From an uncultured Fibrobacterota bacterium (GTDB taxonomy: Bacteria; Fibrobacterota; Fibrobacteria; Fibrobacterales; Fibrobacteraceae), in contig CAIRAY010000130.1 of assembly GCA_903876665.1 (NCBI GenBank), positions 1 through 64,000 on the forward strand: a stretch of 64,000 bases of DNA, read 5' to 3'. The notes under the pieces are model-generated. The model was not told the DNA's origin. It searched no databases and was given only the letters and a program-made list of their open reading frames with translations. The translations under genes and the position numbers were made by a program. Of this stretch, positions 46,937 through 55,966 are shown one piece after another; within the stretch, counting starts at the first letter, position 1; the number at the start of each line of letters is the position of its first letter.

Positions 46937-48339
46937 TGTGCTACCCCATGGATTTGAAAAGGTTTTCGCATTTCATCGCCTTCCCAGGTGGATCCGTGCT
47001 GCAAATTGGAAATCCAGGTCAACTCCCAGGAGGCCTCAACCTGAAAACGGGCAGGAATAGATACCAATCTTGTCTGTAATTCCTTCAGCACCTGACTAGA
47101 GACTACTGGATTACGGGGGACGCTTCCATGGATATCCACAATCCATTGTCCCTGGGTATCCGACCGGATCCAAAGCCGGGAAAGAACCATTTCATCGGGA
47201 ATCATGTCGGCGATGGCACCGCTCAGCCAACCGGCAAACGGGCGATGGGATTCCAAATAGATTTGCTGACCCATTTTTTGGTTGCGCCCAATTTCCGCAC
47301 GAATTGAGGATAGTTTGTCGCGATGATCTTGAAAGCGAATAATTTCTTGCTGAACTCCAATTTTTTTAAGATCCTGTTCCATGCGGTTCAATGCGCTTCG
47401 AACCTGGACCAGGGAAAAAAGCATTCCCCCCAGCATCACCATCATGACCAAAGCCACCAAAACCGCTCGGCGCCGTTCCGAATTCACCAGGAGTTCCCGG
47501 GCATCCAAAAGATTGGCGGTATTCGCACGATCCCGATTCTGCAAGGGTAGTGCCCATACTACAGGATCCTCATTAAAACCAACGTCTAACCCTACAACAT
47601 CCCTCGTCACGGACGCCAACAACTCGGAGCCATTTCCACGAATATGAATCCGGTCAACAGGCATCCCCAATTGCTGTTTGGCAAAAAGCAACGTGCGTTG
47701 GATTTCCTGCGCCACATGCAGGGGGCCGTCCAAACTCTTTTGCCATGCCCCGGAAAGTTCCCGCAAAAGCACCGGCGCATCTGAAAATTTGCGCACAACC
47801 AAGACCGTTGAAGTCCCTGTATCCAATGCGTAGAGCGGCATTCCCGGTTCAACTTGACCAACATGCAGGCACGCCACGGCACTGGCTGTCATAAAATGCA
47901 AAGGTTGCAACCCATGGTGATGACAAGATTCGACAAACACCCTCACCCAGGAATCGGGGATCACCTGCAACAACACGGCAGCCCCCTCCCTGGCTTTTAG
48001 GGTGGTCCAGCCAAACCGCAGGGCTTCCTTTCCCCGGGATTCCTGAAGGGATTTGCGCTGCAAATACATCCGCAGGTCTGTTGGCTTCATTGGAGGCGTA
48101 GGAACCATTTGATATCCAATGGCCTCATCCGAAATGACGGTCGAAACATATTCCCCCCGGAAATTCAACTGCTGGATCAAAGCTCCAAAGATTTGAGGAA
48201 GTAAATCCGGTTGCCCGCAAAGCGCATCCGCGTGGGCCGCGCGAAGCACCCTTCCTCCCATCACCACAAAGGCGGAAACCTGGCCATGCAGTATTTGCAG
48301 ACACAGCCGCTCCTTGGAGAATACACCCAACCTCCGCAT
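46933..48339 (-). CDS. Fused PilM-PilN (GspL-like) protein
   Basis: 468 residues. Residues about 1-280 look like the actin-like cytoplasmic domain of PilM/GspL: a D-T-G-T-S-T-V phosphate-binding loop at about 193-199 and a later R-G-N-G-S-E-L segment. A single membrane helix lies at about 290-310 (A-L-V-M-M-V-M-L-G-G-M-L-F). The rest is periplasmic, with a coiled coil (about 310-355) and a PilN-like ferredoxin-like fold. Most type IV pilus loci encode PilM and PilN separately; here they are one chain, as in GspL of type II secretion. It should couple the ATPase to the inner-membrane platform. Its start overlaps the pilin stop by one base (TGATG). Confidence 0.78.
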   Translation of the reverse strand: MRRLGVFSKERLCLQILHGQVSAFVVMGGRVLRAAHADALCGQPDLLPQIFGALIQQLNFRGEYVSTVISDEAIGYQMVPTPPMKPTDLRMYLQRKSLQESRGKEALRFGWTTLKAREGAAVLLQVIPDSWVRVFVESCHHHGLQPLHFMTASAVACLHVGQVEPGMPLYALDTGTSTVLVVRKFSDAPVLLRELSGAWQKSLDGPLHVAQEIQRTLLFAKQQLGMPVDRIHIRGNGSELLASVTRDVVGLDVGFNEDPVVWALPLQNRDRANTANLLDARELLVNSERRRAVLVALVMMVMLGGMLFSLVQVRSALNRMEQDLKKIGVQQEIIRFQDHRDKLSSIRAEIGRNQKMGQQIYLESHRPFAGWLSGAIADMIPDEMVLSRLWIRSDTQGQWIVDIHGSVPRNPVVSSQVLKELQTRLVSIPARFQVEASWELTWISNLQHGSTWEGDEMRKPFQIHGVAQ

Positions 48340-49241
48340 CAGAAACTCCAGCCATCGGAACCATGAAAGACAAAGCCACGGGATCCGGAAATAATAAAGG
48401 ATGCAGAAAGGGAATTATTCATTCCCAAATCAATTTGCGTGCCGGTCATGATCCATAGTGAATAGTTTCCATCGGGCAAATATTTCTGAATACCCCCATC
48501 TACGGCCCAGGACGGACAGGCATTGGTAATGCCAGCGCCATGCGAAGCTGGCGAACAGGCGGAATAGTCCGTGGCCGCGCTGTTTTGAACCGATAGTAAA
48601 ACCTTTTGAAAACAGGAGCTAAGTCCCCCACGATATATTCGAAGGGATTCTCCTTGTTTGAATCCATTGGGAATGGAGCCGGCCTGGTTCCATACGGCTT
48701 CAAAGTCGGCCACAGAAAATGCGGTCTGGGGGACGCCCAATTTGAAATCCGAAACCAAAAGAAACTGACCATTCAAAACCGTACTGGTCCAAGGGAGAAC
48801 TCCGGTGGCACTCTCCTCAGAGGCACTAGCCCCCTTATCCTTCCCTTGGGACTTGGAAGGCTTGCCGTTGGGAAGGACGGCTCCCGAGAAATATGCAGCC
48901 TGTTGCCAGTAGCCCCCCTCCGCCCCGGTAAAAAGGCCTGGGTGGAATATTAGGCGTCGACCCAATCCGGCTCGATTATTCCTGATTTCACTTATCGGCA
49001 ATTCCAAATATGGAGAAATGTCCGATTCCCATCCAGCGGTGTCAGCAATGACCTGTTCCGATACCGCTAACTGGCGCAGAGCGTTGCCAATACTTTCCAG
49101 GGAGGCATCCTCCCGATCCGCCAAGGCGCGCGTAATCTGGCTGGAAAGGCTGGGGACGATTGCCGTAGCGAGGATCGAGATGATCATCAATACCCCAATG
49201 ATTTCAATCAAGGTAAACCCTGAGTTTCTGAATTTCCTCAT
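48339..49241 (-). CDS. Type IV pilin-like / pseudopilin protein, unusually large
   Basis: 300 residues from the ATG at 49241, which has a full AGGAGG 6 bases upstream; an 18-residue longer frame is rejected. The prepilin signal is classic: M-R-K-F-R-N-S-G then cleavage before F-T-L-I-E-I, with the conserved Glu at mature position 5 and a hydrophobic helix to about residue 30. The remaining 260 residues are a large C-terminal head with three cysteines in the last third and no motif I know; major pilins and GspG are only about 140-170 residues. It is the only pilin gene in the operon. It may be the main subunit, or a minor or tip subunit with the major pilin elsewhere. Start and stop overlap both neighbours. 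Confidence 0.85.
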   Translation of the reverse strand: MRKFRNSGFTLIEIIGVLMIISILATAIVPSLSSQITRALADREDASLESIGNALRQLAVSEQVIADTAGWESDISPYLELPISEIRNNRAGLGRRLIFHPGLFTGAEGGYWQQAAYFSGAVLPNGKPSKSQGKDKGASASEESATGVLPWTSTVLNGQFLLVSDFKLGVPQTAFSVADFEAVWNQAGSIPNGFKQGESLRIYRGGLSSCFQKVLLSVQNSAATDYSACSPASHGAGITNACPSWAVDGGIQKYLPDGNYSLWIMTGTQIDLGMNNSLSASFIISGSRGFVFHGSDGWSF

Positions 49242-50473
49242 CGGATTCCTCCTGAGATGGAAATGATGGGCAGAAAAATGGCAAGGGCGACACAACCCAC
49301 AATGAGGACCAGAGATAGGATCATCAGTGGCTCAAAAATGGAAAACACGACTTTAAGGGCCCGAGGCACCTCTTTGTCATAGTAATCCGCAGCATACTGC
49401 AAAGACTTTTCCAGAATCCCCGCAGATTCCCCCACATATAGCATTTGAACCACCAGCCCAGAGAATACACCGCTTGCGCGCAAGGATTCGGTGAGACGAT
49501 TCCCTTCCCGCACACTTTTCCGGGCATCCAGTATGGCTTTGCGAAAGACCCGGTTTCCCATTAATTCGGCACTCAATTCCAGGTTTTCCAGAATGGAGAT
49601 CCCCGCCCGGTGCATCACCGAGAAGTTGTGTGTAAACCGGGACTGCAAAATTAGGGACAACAAATGTCCTACAAAAGGAACGGCAATTTTTTGTTTATCC
49701 AGCCAATAGGAAAATTTTTCCGACCGCCTAACCCAGATCCGAACGACAATCGGAAGAATCAGGAACAAGCCGATCCAAATGAACCAGGAATGGGCCACGA
49801 ATGACCCAATGCCAAACACCACTCGAGTAATCACGGGAAGATCCAGATGCATATCGGAAAGGACTCTGGAAATCTTCGGAATCACAAATGCAAATAAATA
49901 GAGGACAAAAAGAAACAAGGCCGAACCCACCACCAGCGGGTAGGTCGTAGCCTGCCGCACATTTCCCATCAAGTCGTCCACCCACTCCAGGTGCACGCGT
50001 AGATCATGGAAGGCCCGCGCCAAGGTTCCTGTCCGCTCTCCGGCACGGATCAACTGATGAAACTCCGTATTGAAAACCTGAGGAAATAATCTCATCCCAT
50101 CCGAAAGCGATGCGCCACCTTCCACCCGGTGCACAATTTCCTGGACCACGAATTTAAACCACGGATGGTGGATCTCCTCTGCAAATCCGATCAGGGAAGA
50201 ATGCAAAGACACACCAGCCTCAAGCTGGGTTCCAATGAAAATGCAAAACTCCACCAAGTCACGACGACTGACCTTTGAAGGCCTAGGCCCCCCGGGCCCC
50301 GAAGAAACAACGGAGTGCGAAGCCTCCCCCAGGCGCCCTCCTTCACGGACATCCAATACCGCCATGCCTTGGGAGACTAGGCTCTGCTCCAAATCCAACA
50401 GGGAGGATGCAGAAGCCACAGCCTTGATGCGATGGCCCATGGAGGTGATTGCGATATAGGTAAAAACAGACAT
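49238..50473 (-). CDS. pilC: Pilus/secretion inner-membrane platform protein
   Basis: 411 residues with the duplicated GspF/PilC architecture: two cytoplasmic helical domains (about 70-190 and 275-390) and three membrane segments (about 180-200, 228-250 and 378-405). Conserved patterns include F-I-G-T-Q-L-E-A-G-V-S-L, L-I-R-A-G-E-R-T-G-T-L in the first half and M-L-Y-V-G-E-S-A-G-I-L-E in the second. It forms the membrane base that the ATPase turns to add or extract pilin subunits. It starts on the last base of the ATPase stop (TAATG), and its own stop overlaps the pilin start by ATGA. Confidence 0.93.
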   Translation of the reverse strand: MSVFTYIAITSMGHRIKAVASASSLLDLEQSLVSQGMAVLDVREGGRLGEASHSVVSSGPGGPRPSKVSRRDLVEFCIFIGTQLEAGVSLHSSLIGFAEEIHHPWFKFVVQEIVHRVEGGASLSDGMRLFPQVFNTEFHQLIRAGERTGTLARAFHDLRVHLEWVDDLMGNVRQATTYPLVVGSALFLFVLYLFAFVIPKISRVLSDMHLDLPVITRVVFGIGSFVAHSWFIWIGLFLILPIVVRIWVRRSEKFSYWLDKQKIAVPFVGHLLSLILQSRFTHNFSVMHRAGISILENLELSAELMGNRVFRKAILDARKSVREGNRLTESLRASGVFSGLVVQMLYVGESAGILEKSLQYAADYYDKEVPRALKVVFSIFEPLMILSLVLIVGCVALAIFLPIISISGGIR

Positions 50474-52146
50474 TATCCCGCCACCCGGATGACTTCTTCA
50501 AATGTCGTCAGACCACGGAAGGCTTTGGACATTCCGTCATCCATCATGGTTCGGAACCCGTTCATTTTCGCCGTTCGTGAAATTTCACCTTCGGAAATTC
50601 CGGGACGGAAAAGGGATCCGAGTTCTTCGTTCACAGATAGGACTTCAAAGATCCCCAATCGCCCCTCAAACCCAGTACCTCGACAACGTTTGCACCCATT
50701 GCCACGCATCATTTGGGCATCGCAGGGAATATCCCAACCACTCTTCTGGGCGAGGGTTCGGCCTTCCACATCCTCAACGGCACACTCCGGGCAAATCTTC
50801 CGGACTAGGCGTTGCGCCAGAACCCCCACCAGTGCGGAAGCCAGGAGATATGGCTCCACACCCATATTGATCAAGCGTGGAACCGCACCAAGAGCACTGT
50901 TGGTATGCAAAGTGGATAGCACCAAATGTCCCGTCAAAGCGGCTCGGGTAGCCAGCTGGGCTGTTTCCTCATCACGAATTTCCCCCACCAGAATGACATC
51001 GGGATCCTGACGCAACAAAGCCCGCAAGCCATTGGAAAATCCCATGCCGATTTCTGCATTCACCTGGGTCTGCCGAACCTGAGGCAGGCGGTATTCAACG
51101 GGGTCCTCGAGCGTGAAAATACTTCTCTGATGGGCATCCATCTGGGCCATGGAGGCATAGATGGTTGTGGTTTTTCCGCTCCCGGTTGGCCCGGTTACCA
51201 GAATGATTCCGTGGGACCTGTGCACCAGGCCCACCAAACGATCCAAGTCCGCCTGGAAAAATCCGAGCGATTCCAAATGGGAGATCGACGACCTGCGATC
51301 CAGAACGCGCAACACCAGGGATTCCCCAAATTGGGTTGGAAGGCTTGAAACCCGCAGGTCAATATCCTTGTGCCCGAATTTGAACGCAATTCGCCCATCC
51401 TGAGGCAAACGACGCTCGGTCACATCCAGGCCAGCCATGACTTTGATGCGGGCTTCAATGGCCGATTGCAAAGCCTTGGGAAGCAATGCCGCTTGTTGCA
51501 AGAGCCCATCTATTCGATAGCGCACGCGAACCATGGCCTCATCGGGTTCAATATGAATATCCGTTGCGCGGTCTCGGAATCCCTGAATGATCAGGTGATC
51601 CACCAACCGGATCATCGGTGCAATGTTGGATGCATTTTCTGCAATATTCGTGGCACTTGCAAATAATGTCGATTCGACCAACTGATCCAAAGTGACCGTT
51701 TGTGCGTACATGGTATCCACCGCGTCCAGGATGGCTTGGGCCGAAGCGGCCACAACCTTCACCCGGAGTCCGGTCATCTTTTCCAAATGGTCCACGGAAA
51801 GCACATCAAAGGTATCGGCCATGGCCACCAGAAGAGAACCATGATCACGCACCAGGGGAAGCAACTTATTTTTCCGGGCGAATTCCGCTGGAACCAACCT
51901 CAGGATTTCCGGTTCCACGGTTCTGTGCTCCAAATCCACAAATTCCGAAAGGGAGTCCAAAGCGAAAACATGGGAAAGGGTCTCTTGCCCCACAAAGCCC
52001 AGGCGTTCCAAAATGTCGCCCAGCATTCCACCCGACTGCCTTTGCTCTGCTAGAGCCAGCTTGAGTTGCGTCGGAGTGAGGACCCCACTTTCAAGCAACC
52101 GCTCCCCTAACATTTTGGGTTTACCCTGTGCAACATCAATGATCAT
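50473..52146 (-). CDS. pilB: Pilus/secretion assembly ATPase
   Basis: 557 residues. The N-terminus (about 10-145) is an MshEN-type domain, a fold that binds c-di-GMP in some homologues (L-L-E-S-G-V-L-T-P-T-Q-L and L-G-D-I-L-E-R-L-G-F). The ATPase core has Walker A G-P-T-G-S-G-K-T at 319-326, the Asp box near 348, Walker B around 384-393 (V-I-L-V-G-E-I-R-D) and the His box near 410-415. Two CxxC pairs at 452-455 and 485-488 form the zinc site of extension ATPases. It powers subunit polymerisation. No PilT retraction ATPase is in the operon. It is the first gene, with a promoter at 52164-52192. An EAL-domain protein is encoded 8 kb away, but a link is speculative. Confidence 0.93.
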   Translation of the reverse strand: MIIDVAQGKPKMLGERLLESGVLTPTQLKLALAEQRQSGGMLGDILERLGFVGQETLSHVFALDSLSEFVDLEHRTVEPEILRLVPAEFARKNKLLPLVRDHGSLLVAMADTFDVLSVDHLEKMTGLRVKVVAASAQAILDAVDTMYAQTVTLDQLVESTLFASATNIAENASNIAPMIRLVDHLIIQGFRDRATDIHIEPDEAMVRVRYRIDGLLQQAALLPKALQSAIEARIKVMAGLDVTERRLPQDGRIAFKFGHKDIDLRVSSLPTQFGESLVLRVLDRRSSISHLESLGFFQADLDRLVGLVHRSHGIILVTGPTGSGKTTTIYASMAQMDAHQRSIFTLEDPVEYRLPQVRQTQVNAEIGMGFSNGLRALLRQDPDVILVGEIRDEETAQLATRAALTGHLVLSTLHTNSALGAVPRLINMGVEPYLLASALVGVLAQRLVRKICPECAVEDVEGRTLAQKSGWDIPCDAQMMRGNGCKRCRGTGFEGRLGIFEVLSVNEELGSLFRPGISEGEISRTAKMNGFRTMMDDGMSKAFRGLTTFEEVIRVAG

Positions 52147-52163
52147 CGTTCCCCCGTTTGATG

Positions 52164-52192
52164 ATTATACATTGCAGACGCAACCGGTTCAA
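52164..52192 (-). promoter_or_regulatory. Promoter of the seven-gene pilus/secretion operon
   Basis: On the minus strand TTGAAC (52192-52187), 17 bases, TATAAT (52169-52164). The start would be near 52157, so the leader before the ATG at 52146 is only about 10 bases and contains GGGGGAA as a possible ribosome-binding site. Confidence 0.6.
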
Positions 52193-52269
52193 TCAAAATT
52201 CCACAGATATTCTATCTTTAGCCCCTATTTTCCCAAACGGGTTCCACCTTCACCGAAACAGGTCAAGCG

Positions 52270-54168
52270 ATGAGGAAATGGCGGATCGAAGACAGCCGAG
52301 AACTATACAACATCAATGGATGGGGTATCGGGTATTTTGATATCAACGAAAAGGGTCACGGGATCGTCCGTCCGCACAAGGAAAAAGGTCCGTCCATCGA
52401 TCTCGTCGATGTCATGATCGACTTGCAGTTACGCGATTTGGCCACGCCGGTTCTTTTGCGCTTTCCCGATATTCTGGATCATCGCATCGAACAGATTTCC
52501 CAATGTTTTGAAGCTGCCGCCAAAGAATACGACTACCAGGGGAAATACTACAATGTCTACCCCATCAAGGTAAACCAGCAGCGCCCGGTCCTTGAAGAAG
52601 TGGTGCGTCACGGCAAAAAATTCAACATCGGCCTGGAGGCGGGCTCCAAACCCGAATTGCATGCAGTGCTCGCCGTTCAGGACAATCCCGAATCGCTGAT
52701 CATCTGCAATGGCTACAAGGACGAAGACTACATTGAGCTCGCTCTGCTCGCCCAAAAAATGGGCAAGAAGATTTTCTTAGTGGTAGAAAAACTACCTGAA
52801 CTCGCTTTGATCGCAAGGCTTGCACGGCAATTCAATGTGCGCCCCAATATTGGCATGCGTATTAAACTGGCAAGCTTCGGTTCGGGCAAATGGGAAGAAT
52901 CCGGTGGCTACCAAAGCAAATTTGGACTTAATTCATCTGATTTGATCGACGCCATCAATCTGGTCCGCGCCGAGGGACTGGAGGACTGCGTCAAGTTGAT
53001 TCATTTTCACCTTGGCTCCCAAATCACCAACATCCGCAAGATCAAGGCCGGTCTGCGTGAGGCGGCACAGTTCTATTGCCAATTGAATAAAATGGGCTTT
53101 GGTCTGGAATTCGTCGATGTAGGTGGCGGACTCGGAGTCGACTACGATGGAACTCGCAGCACAGGCTCCTCTAGCGTCAATTACTCGATCCAGGAATACG
53201 CCAACGACGTTCTTTATAGCATCGTAGAAGCGGCGACCAAGCACAACCTTCCCCACCCCAATGTGATTGCGGAATCAGGCCGTGCACTGACTGCCCACCA
53301 CTCGGTCCTGGTGTTCAACGTCCTAGAAACAGCCGGCCAGGCATTCTGGAACGAGAACAAAGACACCGTAGGAAAAGATGACCCCAGCGAGCTCAAGGAC
53401 TTGCACGCGATATACAAAAACTTGACCAATTCCAACATGCTGGAAAATTGGCATGACGCCCTTCAGCTTCACGAAGACGTGCTGGACAAGTTCAATTTTG
53501 GCGATGTGGATCTTCCTACTCGCGCCAGTGCGGAACGGCTGTTCTGGGGCATTGCGCAAAAGGTGGATCGCCAAGCTTCTCAAATGAAGCACCCGCCATA
53601 CGAACTCCACAGCTTGGGCAAAATGCTTGCCGACAAGTACTTCTGCAACTTTTCCCTTTTCCAATCCCTACCCGATTCCTGGGCCATCGACCAAATTTTC
53701 CCCATCATGCCCATCCAGCGCTTAGAAGAAGAGCCCATTAAAAACGTCACTCTGCAAGACATTACCTGCGACTCCGACGGAAAAATCGACTTCTTCGTTC
53801 GCCAAACCGAAATCTCCCGTAGCCTTCCTTTACACGAACCGAAAGCCGGCGAGCCCTATTTTGTAGCCGTTTACCTTGTAGGGGCGTACCAGGAAATCCT
53901 GGGTGACATGCACAACCTTTTTGGCGATACCAATGCCGTGCATATTGTATGCAAGCCCGAAGGCAAATGGGAAATCGAAAAGGTCATCGATGGCGAATCC
54001 GTTGCCGATGTCCTTGAATATGTCCAGTTCGACGACAAAAAACTGGTCAAGGACATGGAAGCCTGGGTCACGACCTCCGTCAAGGAAGGTCGCATCAGCG
54101 CCCAGGAAGGCCGTGAGTTCCTCAACATTTACCGTTCGGGCCTTTACGGCTACACCTATCTCGAGTAA
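52270..54168 (+). CDS. speA: Biosynthetic arginine decarboxylase
   Basis: 632 residues, matching the SpeA type (PLP-dependent, alanine-racemase fold) in length and sequence. The PLP lysine is residue 100 in Y-P-I-K-V-N-Q. Other conserved segments are G-L-E-A-G-S-K-P-E-L, K-L-I-H-F-H-L-G-S-Q, V-D-V-G-G-G-L-G-V-D-Y-D-G, E-S-G-R-A-L-T-A-H-H and, near the end, G-A-Y-Q-E-I-L-G-D-x-H-N-L-F-G-D. It turns arginine into agmatine, the entry to putrescine and spermidine. The next gene, for a DedA protein, starts 5 bases after the stop, so both are probably on one transcript ended at 54844-54869. Spermidine synthesis yields methylthioadenosine, which the deaminase and phosphorylase encoded 2-4 kb downstream could recycle. 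Confidence 0.95.
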   Translation: MRKWRIEDSRELYNINGWGIGYFDINEKGHGIVRPHKEKGPSIDLVDVMIDLQLRDLATPVLLRFPDILDHRIEQISQCFEAAAKEYDYQGKYYNVYPIKVNQQRPVLEEVVRHGKKFNIGLEAGSKPELHAVLAVQDNPESLIICNGYKDEDYIELALLAQKMGKKIFLVVEKLPELALIARLARQFNVRPNIGMRIKLASFGSGKWEESGGYQSKFGLNSSDLIDAINLVRAEGLEDCVKLIHFHLGSQITNIRKIKAGLREAAQFYCQLNKMGFGLEFVDVGGGLGVDYDGTRSTGSSSVNYSIQEYANDVLYSIVEAATKHNLPHPNVIAESGRALTAHHSVLVFNVLETAGQAFWNENKDTVGKDDPSELKDLHAIYKNLTNSNMLENWHDALQLHEDVLDKFNFGDVDLPTRASAERLFWGIAQKVDRQASQMKHPPYELHSLGKMLADKYFCNFSLFQSLPDSWAIDQIFPIMPIQRLEEEPIKNVTLQDITCDSDGKIDFFVRQTEISRSLPLHEPKAGEPYFVAVYLVGAYQEILGDMHNLFGDTNAVHIVCKPEGKWEIEKVIDGESVADVLEYVQFDDKKLVKDMEAWVTTSVKEGRISAQEGREFLNIYRSGLYGYTYLE

Positions 54169-54173
54169 TCATT

Positions 54174-54818
54174 ATGGAAATCATCCAAACCGCGCTCCAA
54201 TATATCCTTCATATCAACCAGAATCTGACCATTCTGGTAGCAAATTATGGATCTCTGGTATACGGAATCATCGCTCTGATTATTTTCTGCGAAGTGGGAC
54301 TGGTCGTCGCACCTTTTCTTCCCGGGGATTCTATGCTCTTCGCCATCGGGGCGCTCTGCGCCACAGGCGCGATGGATCTCACCATTGTGCTCACCTTGTT
54401 CCCCGTTGCTGCAGTCGCGGGCGACAACTTCAACCGAATGATGGGGATCTGGTTTGGCCACAAAGCATTCAGCGGAAAAGATGGCCGTTTTTTCAACCAA
54501 AAGAACTTGAAGAAGGCACATGATTTTTATGAGAAGTATGGCCCCAAGGCCGTAACACTCTGTCGCTTCATGCCCTTCTTCCGGACCTTTGTTCCCTTTG
54601 TTGCCGGCATGGCCGAAATGCGTTGGAGGACCTTCTTCCCATACAGCGTAATTGGCGGGACAGCCTGGGTTGTCGTCTGCGTGATGGCCGGGTATTTCTT
54701 CGGTAACTTTGAGTTTATCAAAAAGCACTTCGAAATCGTAATCCTGACCATCGTCACCATTTCCGCAACACCCATCGTAATTGAGTACATTCGAGGCCGG
54801 CGCGCCAAGGCGACCTGA
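54174..54818 (+). CDS. DedA-family membrane protein
   Basis: 214 residues with the DedA/VTT (SNARE-associated) pattern: E-V-G-L-V-V-A-P-F-L-P-G-D near residue 45, then a basic region with K-Y-G-P-K-A-V-T-L-C-R-F-M-P-F-F-R-T-F-V-P-F-V-A-G split by the membrane re-entrant helices, and C-terminal hydrophobic helices (about 160-205). The Glu and Arg positions needed in YqjA/YghB are present. DedA proteins act in the inner membrane, are needed for normal envelope and proton-motive-force balance, and relatives move lipid carriers or phospholipids across the bilayer; the substrate here is not known. It is the second gene of the speA transcript and is followed by a strong terminator. Confidence 0.88.
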   Translation: MEIIQTALQYILHINQNLTILVANYGSLVYGIIALIIFCEVGLVVAPFLPGDSMLFAIGALCATGAMDLTIVLTLFPVAAVAGDNFNRMMGIWFGHKAFSGKDGRFFNQKNLKKAHDFYEKYGPKAVTLCRFMPFFRTFVPFVAGMAEMRWRTFFPYSVIGGTAWVVVCVMAGYFFGNFEFIKKHFEIVILTIVTISATPIVIEYIRGRRAKAT

Positions 54819-54843
54819 TCCTCGGATCGATCCTGTATACATC

Positions 54844-54869
54844 AGCAACCCCTTCGGGTTGCTTTTTTT
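54844..54869 (+). terminator. Rho-independent terminator after speA-dedA
   Basis: AGCAACCC (54844-54851), loop CTTC, GGGTTGCT (54856-54863) and a T-run to 54869. This is a textbook intrinsic terminator. Confidence 0.9.
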
Positions 54870-54926
54870 GTTCCGGTCCGGTTCAAATCAATTATGTTTC
54901 CAGCATCACTTTTTTAGGAGTTCAAC

Positions 54927-55667
54927 ATGGCGCAGTTACAGGGAAAATGGGCTTTGGTTACCGGTTCAAGTCGCGGAGTCGGGCGACACATCAGTCTCTC
55001 CCTCGCAAAGCTCGGGTGCAATCTGGTGCTACACAGCCGCGATTTGGGCCACACGGACTCTCTTCTCGCAGAAGTCAAGTCCTTAGGGGTTCAGGCCTTC
55101 CAGGTCGCCGGTGAGCTCTCGGATCAATCTCAGGTTGACCTGTTTTTGGATGCCACCTTGAAGGGCGCACCACAGATCGACATCGTATACAATAATGCCG
55201 CCATCATGGCTCCATATTGCCAAAACCCTTGGACTGGCTCGGCAGAAGACTTCCGCAGAAGTTTCGAGATCAACGTGATCAGTCTAGTCCGAATTTGTCA
55301 TCGGCTCGTTCCCCCAATGCTAAAGCGCAAATGGGGTCGCGTGGTCAATGTGTCCTCTGGAATCAAGGACCAGCCGGAGCTCACGGCCTATGCGATTTCC
55401 AAGGCCGCAGTCGATAAGTTTGTCCGTGATTTTGCTCCCAGCCTCAAAGGAACCGGAGTGCAAATGGACCTCCTCGATCCGGGCTGGCTACGCACCGACC
55501 TGGGTGGCCCCAATGCCCCGAACGACCCCTCCACCGTTATCCCCGGCGCCCTTGTCCCCGCCCTCCTCAACGACGGGAAGAGTGGCCGATTTTTCCACGC
55601 CCAGGACTTCGCCGGATTAACACTGGAAAAAGCCTTGGAAAAGGGCCTGCTTCAAGGAATGGATTAA
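54927..55667 (+). CDS. Short-chain dehydrogenase/reductase
   Basis: 246 residues, classical SDR. The cofactor loop is T-G-S-S-R-G-V-G (12-19), N-N-A-A is at 89-92, and the catalytic residues are Ser143/144, Tyr155 and Lys159 in Y-A-I-S-K. The lack of an acidic residue after the second strand (L-H-S-R-D) suggests NADP(H). The start has AGGAG 6 bases upstream. After the active site the loop P-G-W-L-R-T-D-L resembles 3-oxoacyl-ACP-reductase-like SDRs, but the substrate cannot be told from sequence. It lies alone between the speA-dedA terminator and repeat element copy B, which begins 4 bases after its stop. Confidence 0.88.
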   Translation: MAQLQGKWALVTGSSRGVGRHISLSLAKLGCNLVLHSRDLGHTDSLLAEVKSLGVQAFQVAGELSDQSQVDLFLDATLKGAPQIDIVYNNAAIMAPYCQNPWTGSAEDFRRSFEINVISLVRICHRLVPPMLKRKWGRVVNVSSGIKDQPELTAYAISKAAVDKFVRDFAPSLKGTGVQMDLLDPGWLRTDLGGPNAPNDPSTVIPGALVPALLNDGKSGRFFHAQDFAGLTLEKALEKGLLQGMD

Positions 55668-55670
55668 TCA

Positions 55671-55900
55671 GAGCGACCAAAGGACGCGGGGATGGGGAAG
55701 CACCTTGAACACAGAGGATCGCGAACCCCACAAGCCCGGGTCCGCAGTGGAGCATGCAACGCATGCGACGGTGAGCAGTACTCAAGGAGACTAGAAGTCT
55801 CCCTTGTGTGTGACGATCTTGATGTGCCGGTTACGCTTTAGCGGTTATCGGCATATATCCTCTGTGTGGAGCCCTAGTGGGCAATGTGGTTTCCCATCCT
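55671..55900 (+). repeat. 230-bp dispersed element, copy B
   Basis: Matches copy A at 42133-42362 in inverted orientation, ungapped, with about 17 mismatches. The inverted ends ACACAGAGGAT (55709-55719) and ATCCTCTGTGT (55857-55867) enclose the same 159-bp core. The central hairpin differs in sequence between copies but its GAGAC / GTCTC stem is kept. The mini-frame of copy A begins here with TTG instead of ATG, and about five of eight codon changes alter the amino acid, so protein coding is not supported. The element fills most of the 299-bp gap between the SDR gene and the phosphorylase gene; 55901-55966 shows nothing certain beyond a TTGTACAA palindrome at 55959-55966. Confidence 0.85.
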
Positions 55901-55966
55901 ACGAGCCAAAAAATGATCGCCTTCATTTTGCGTAGAAACCATTAAAAAAGCAATTACATTGTACAA

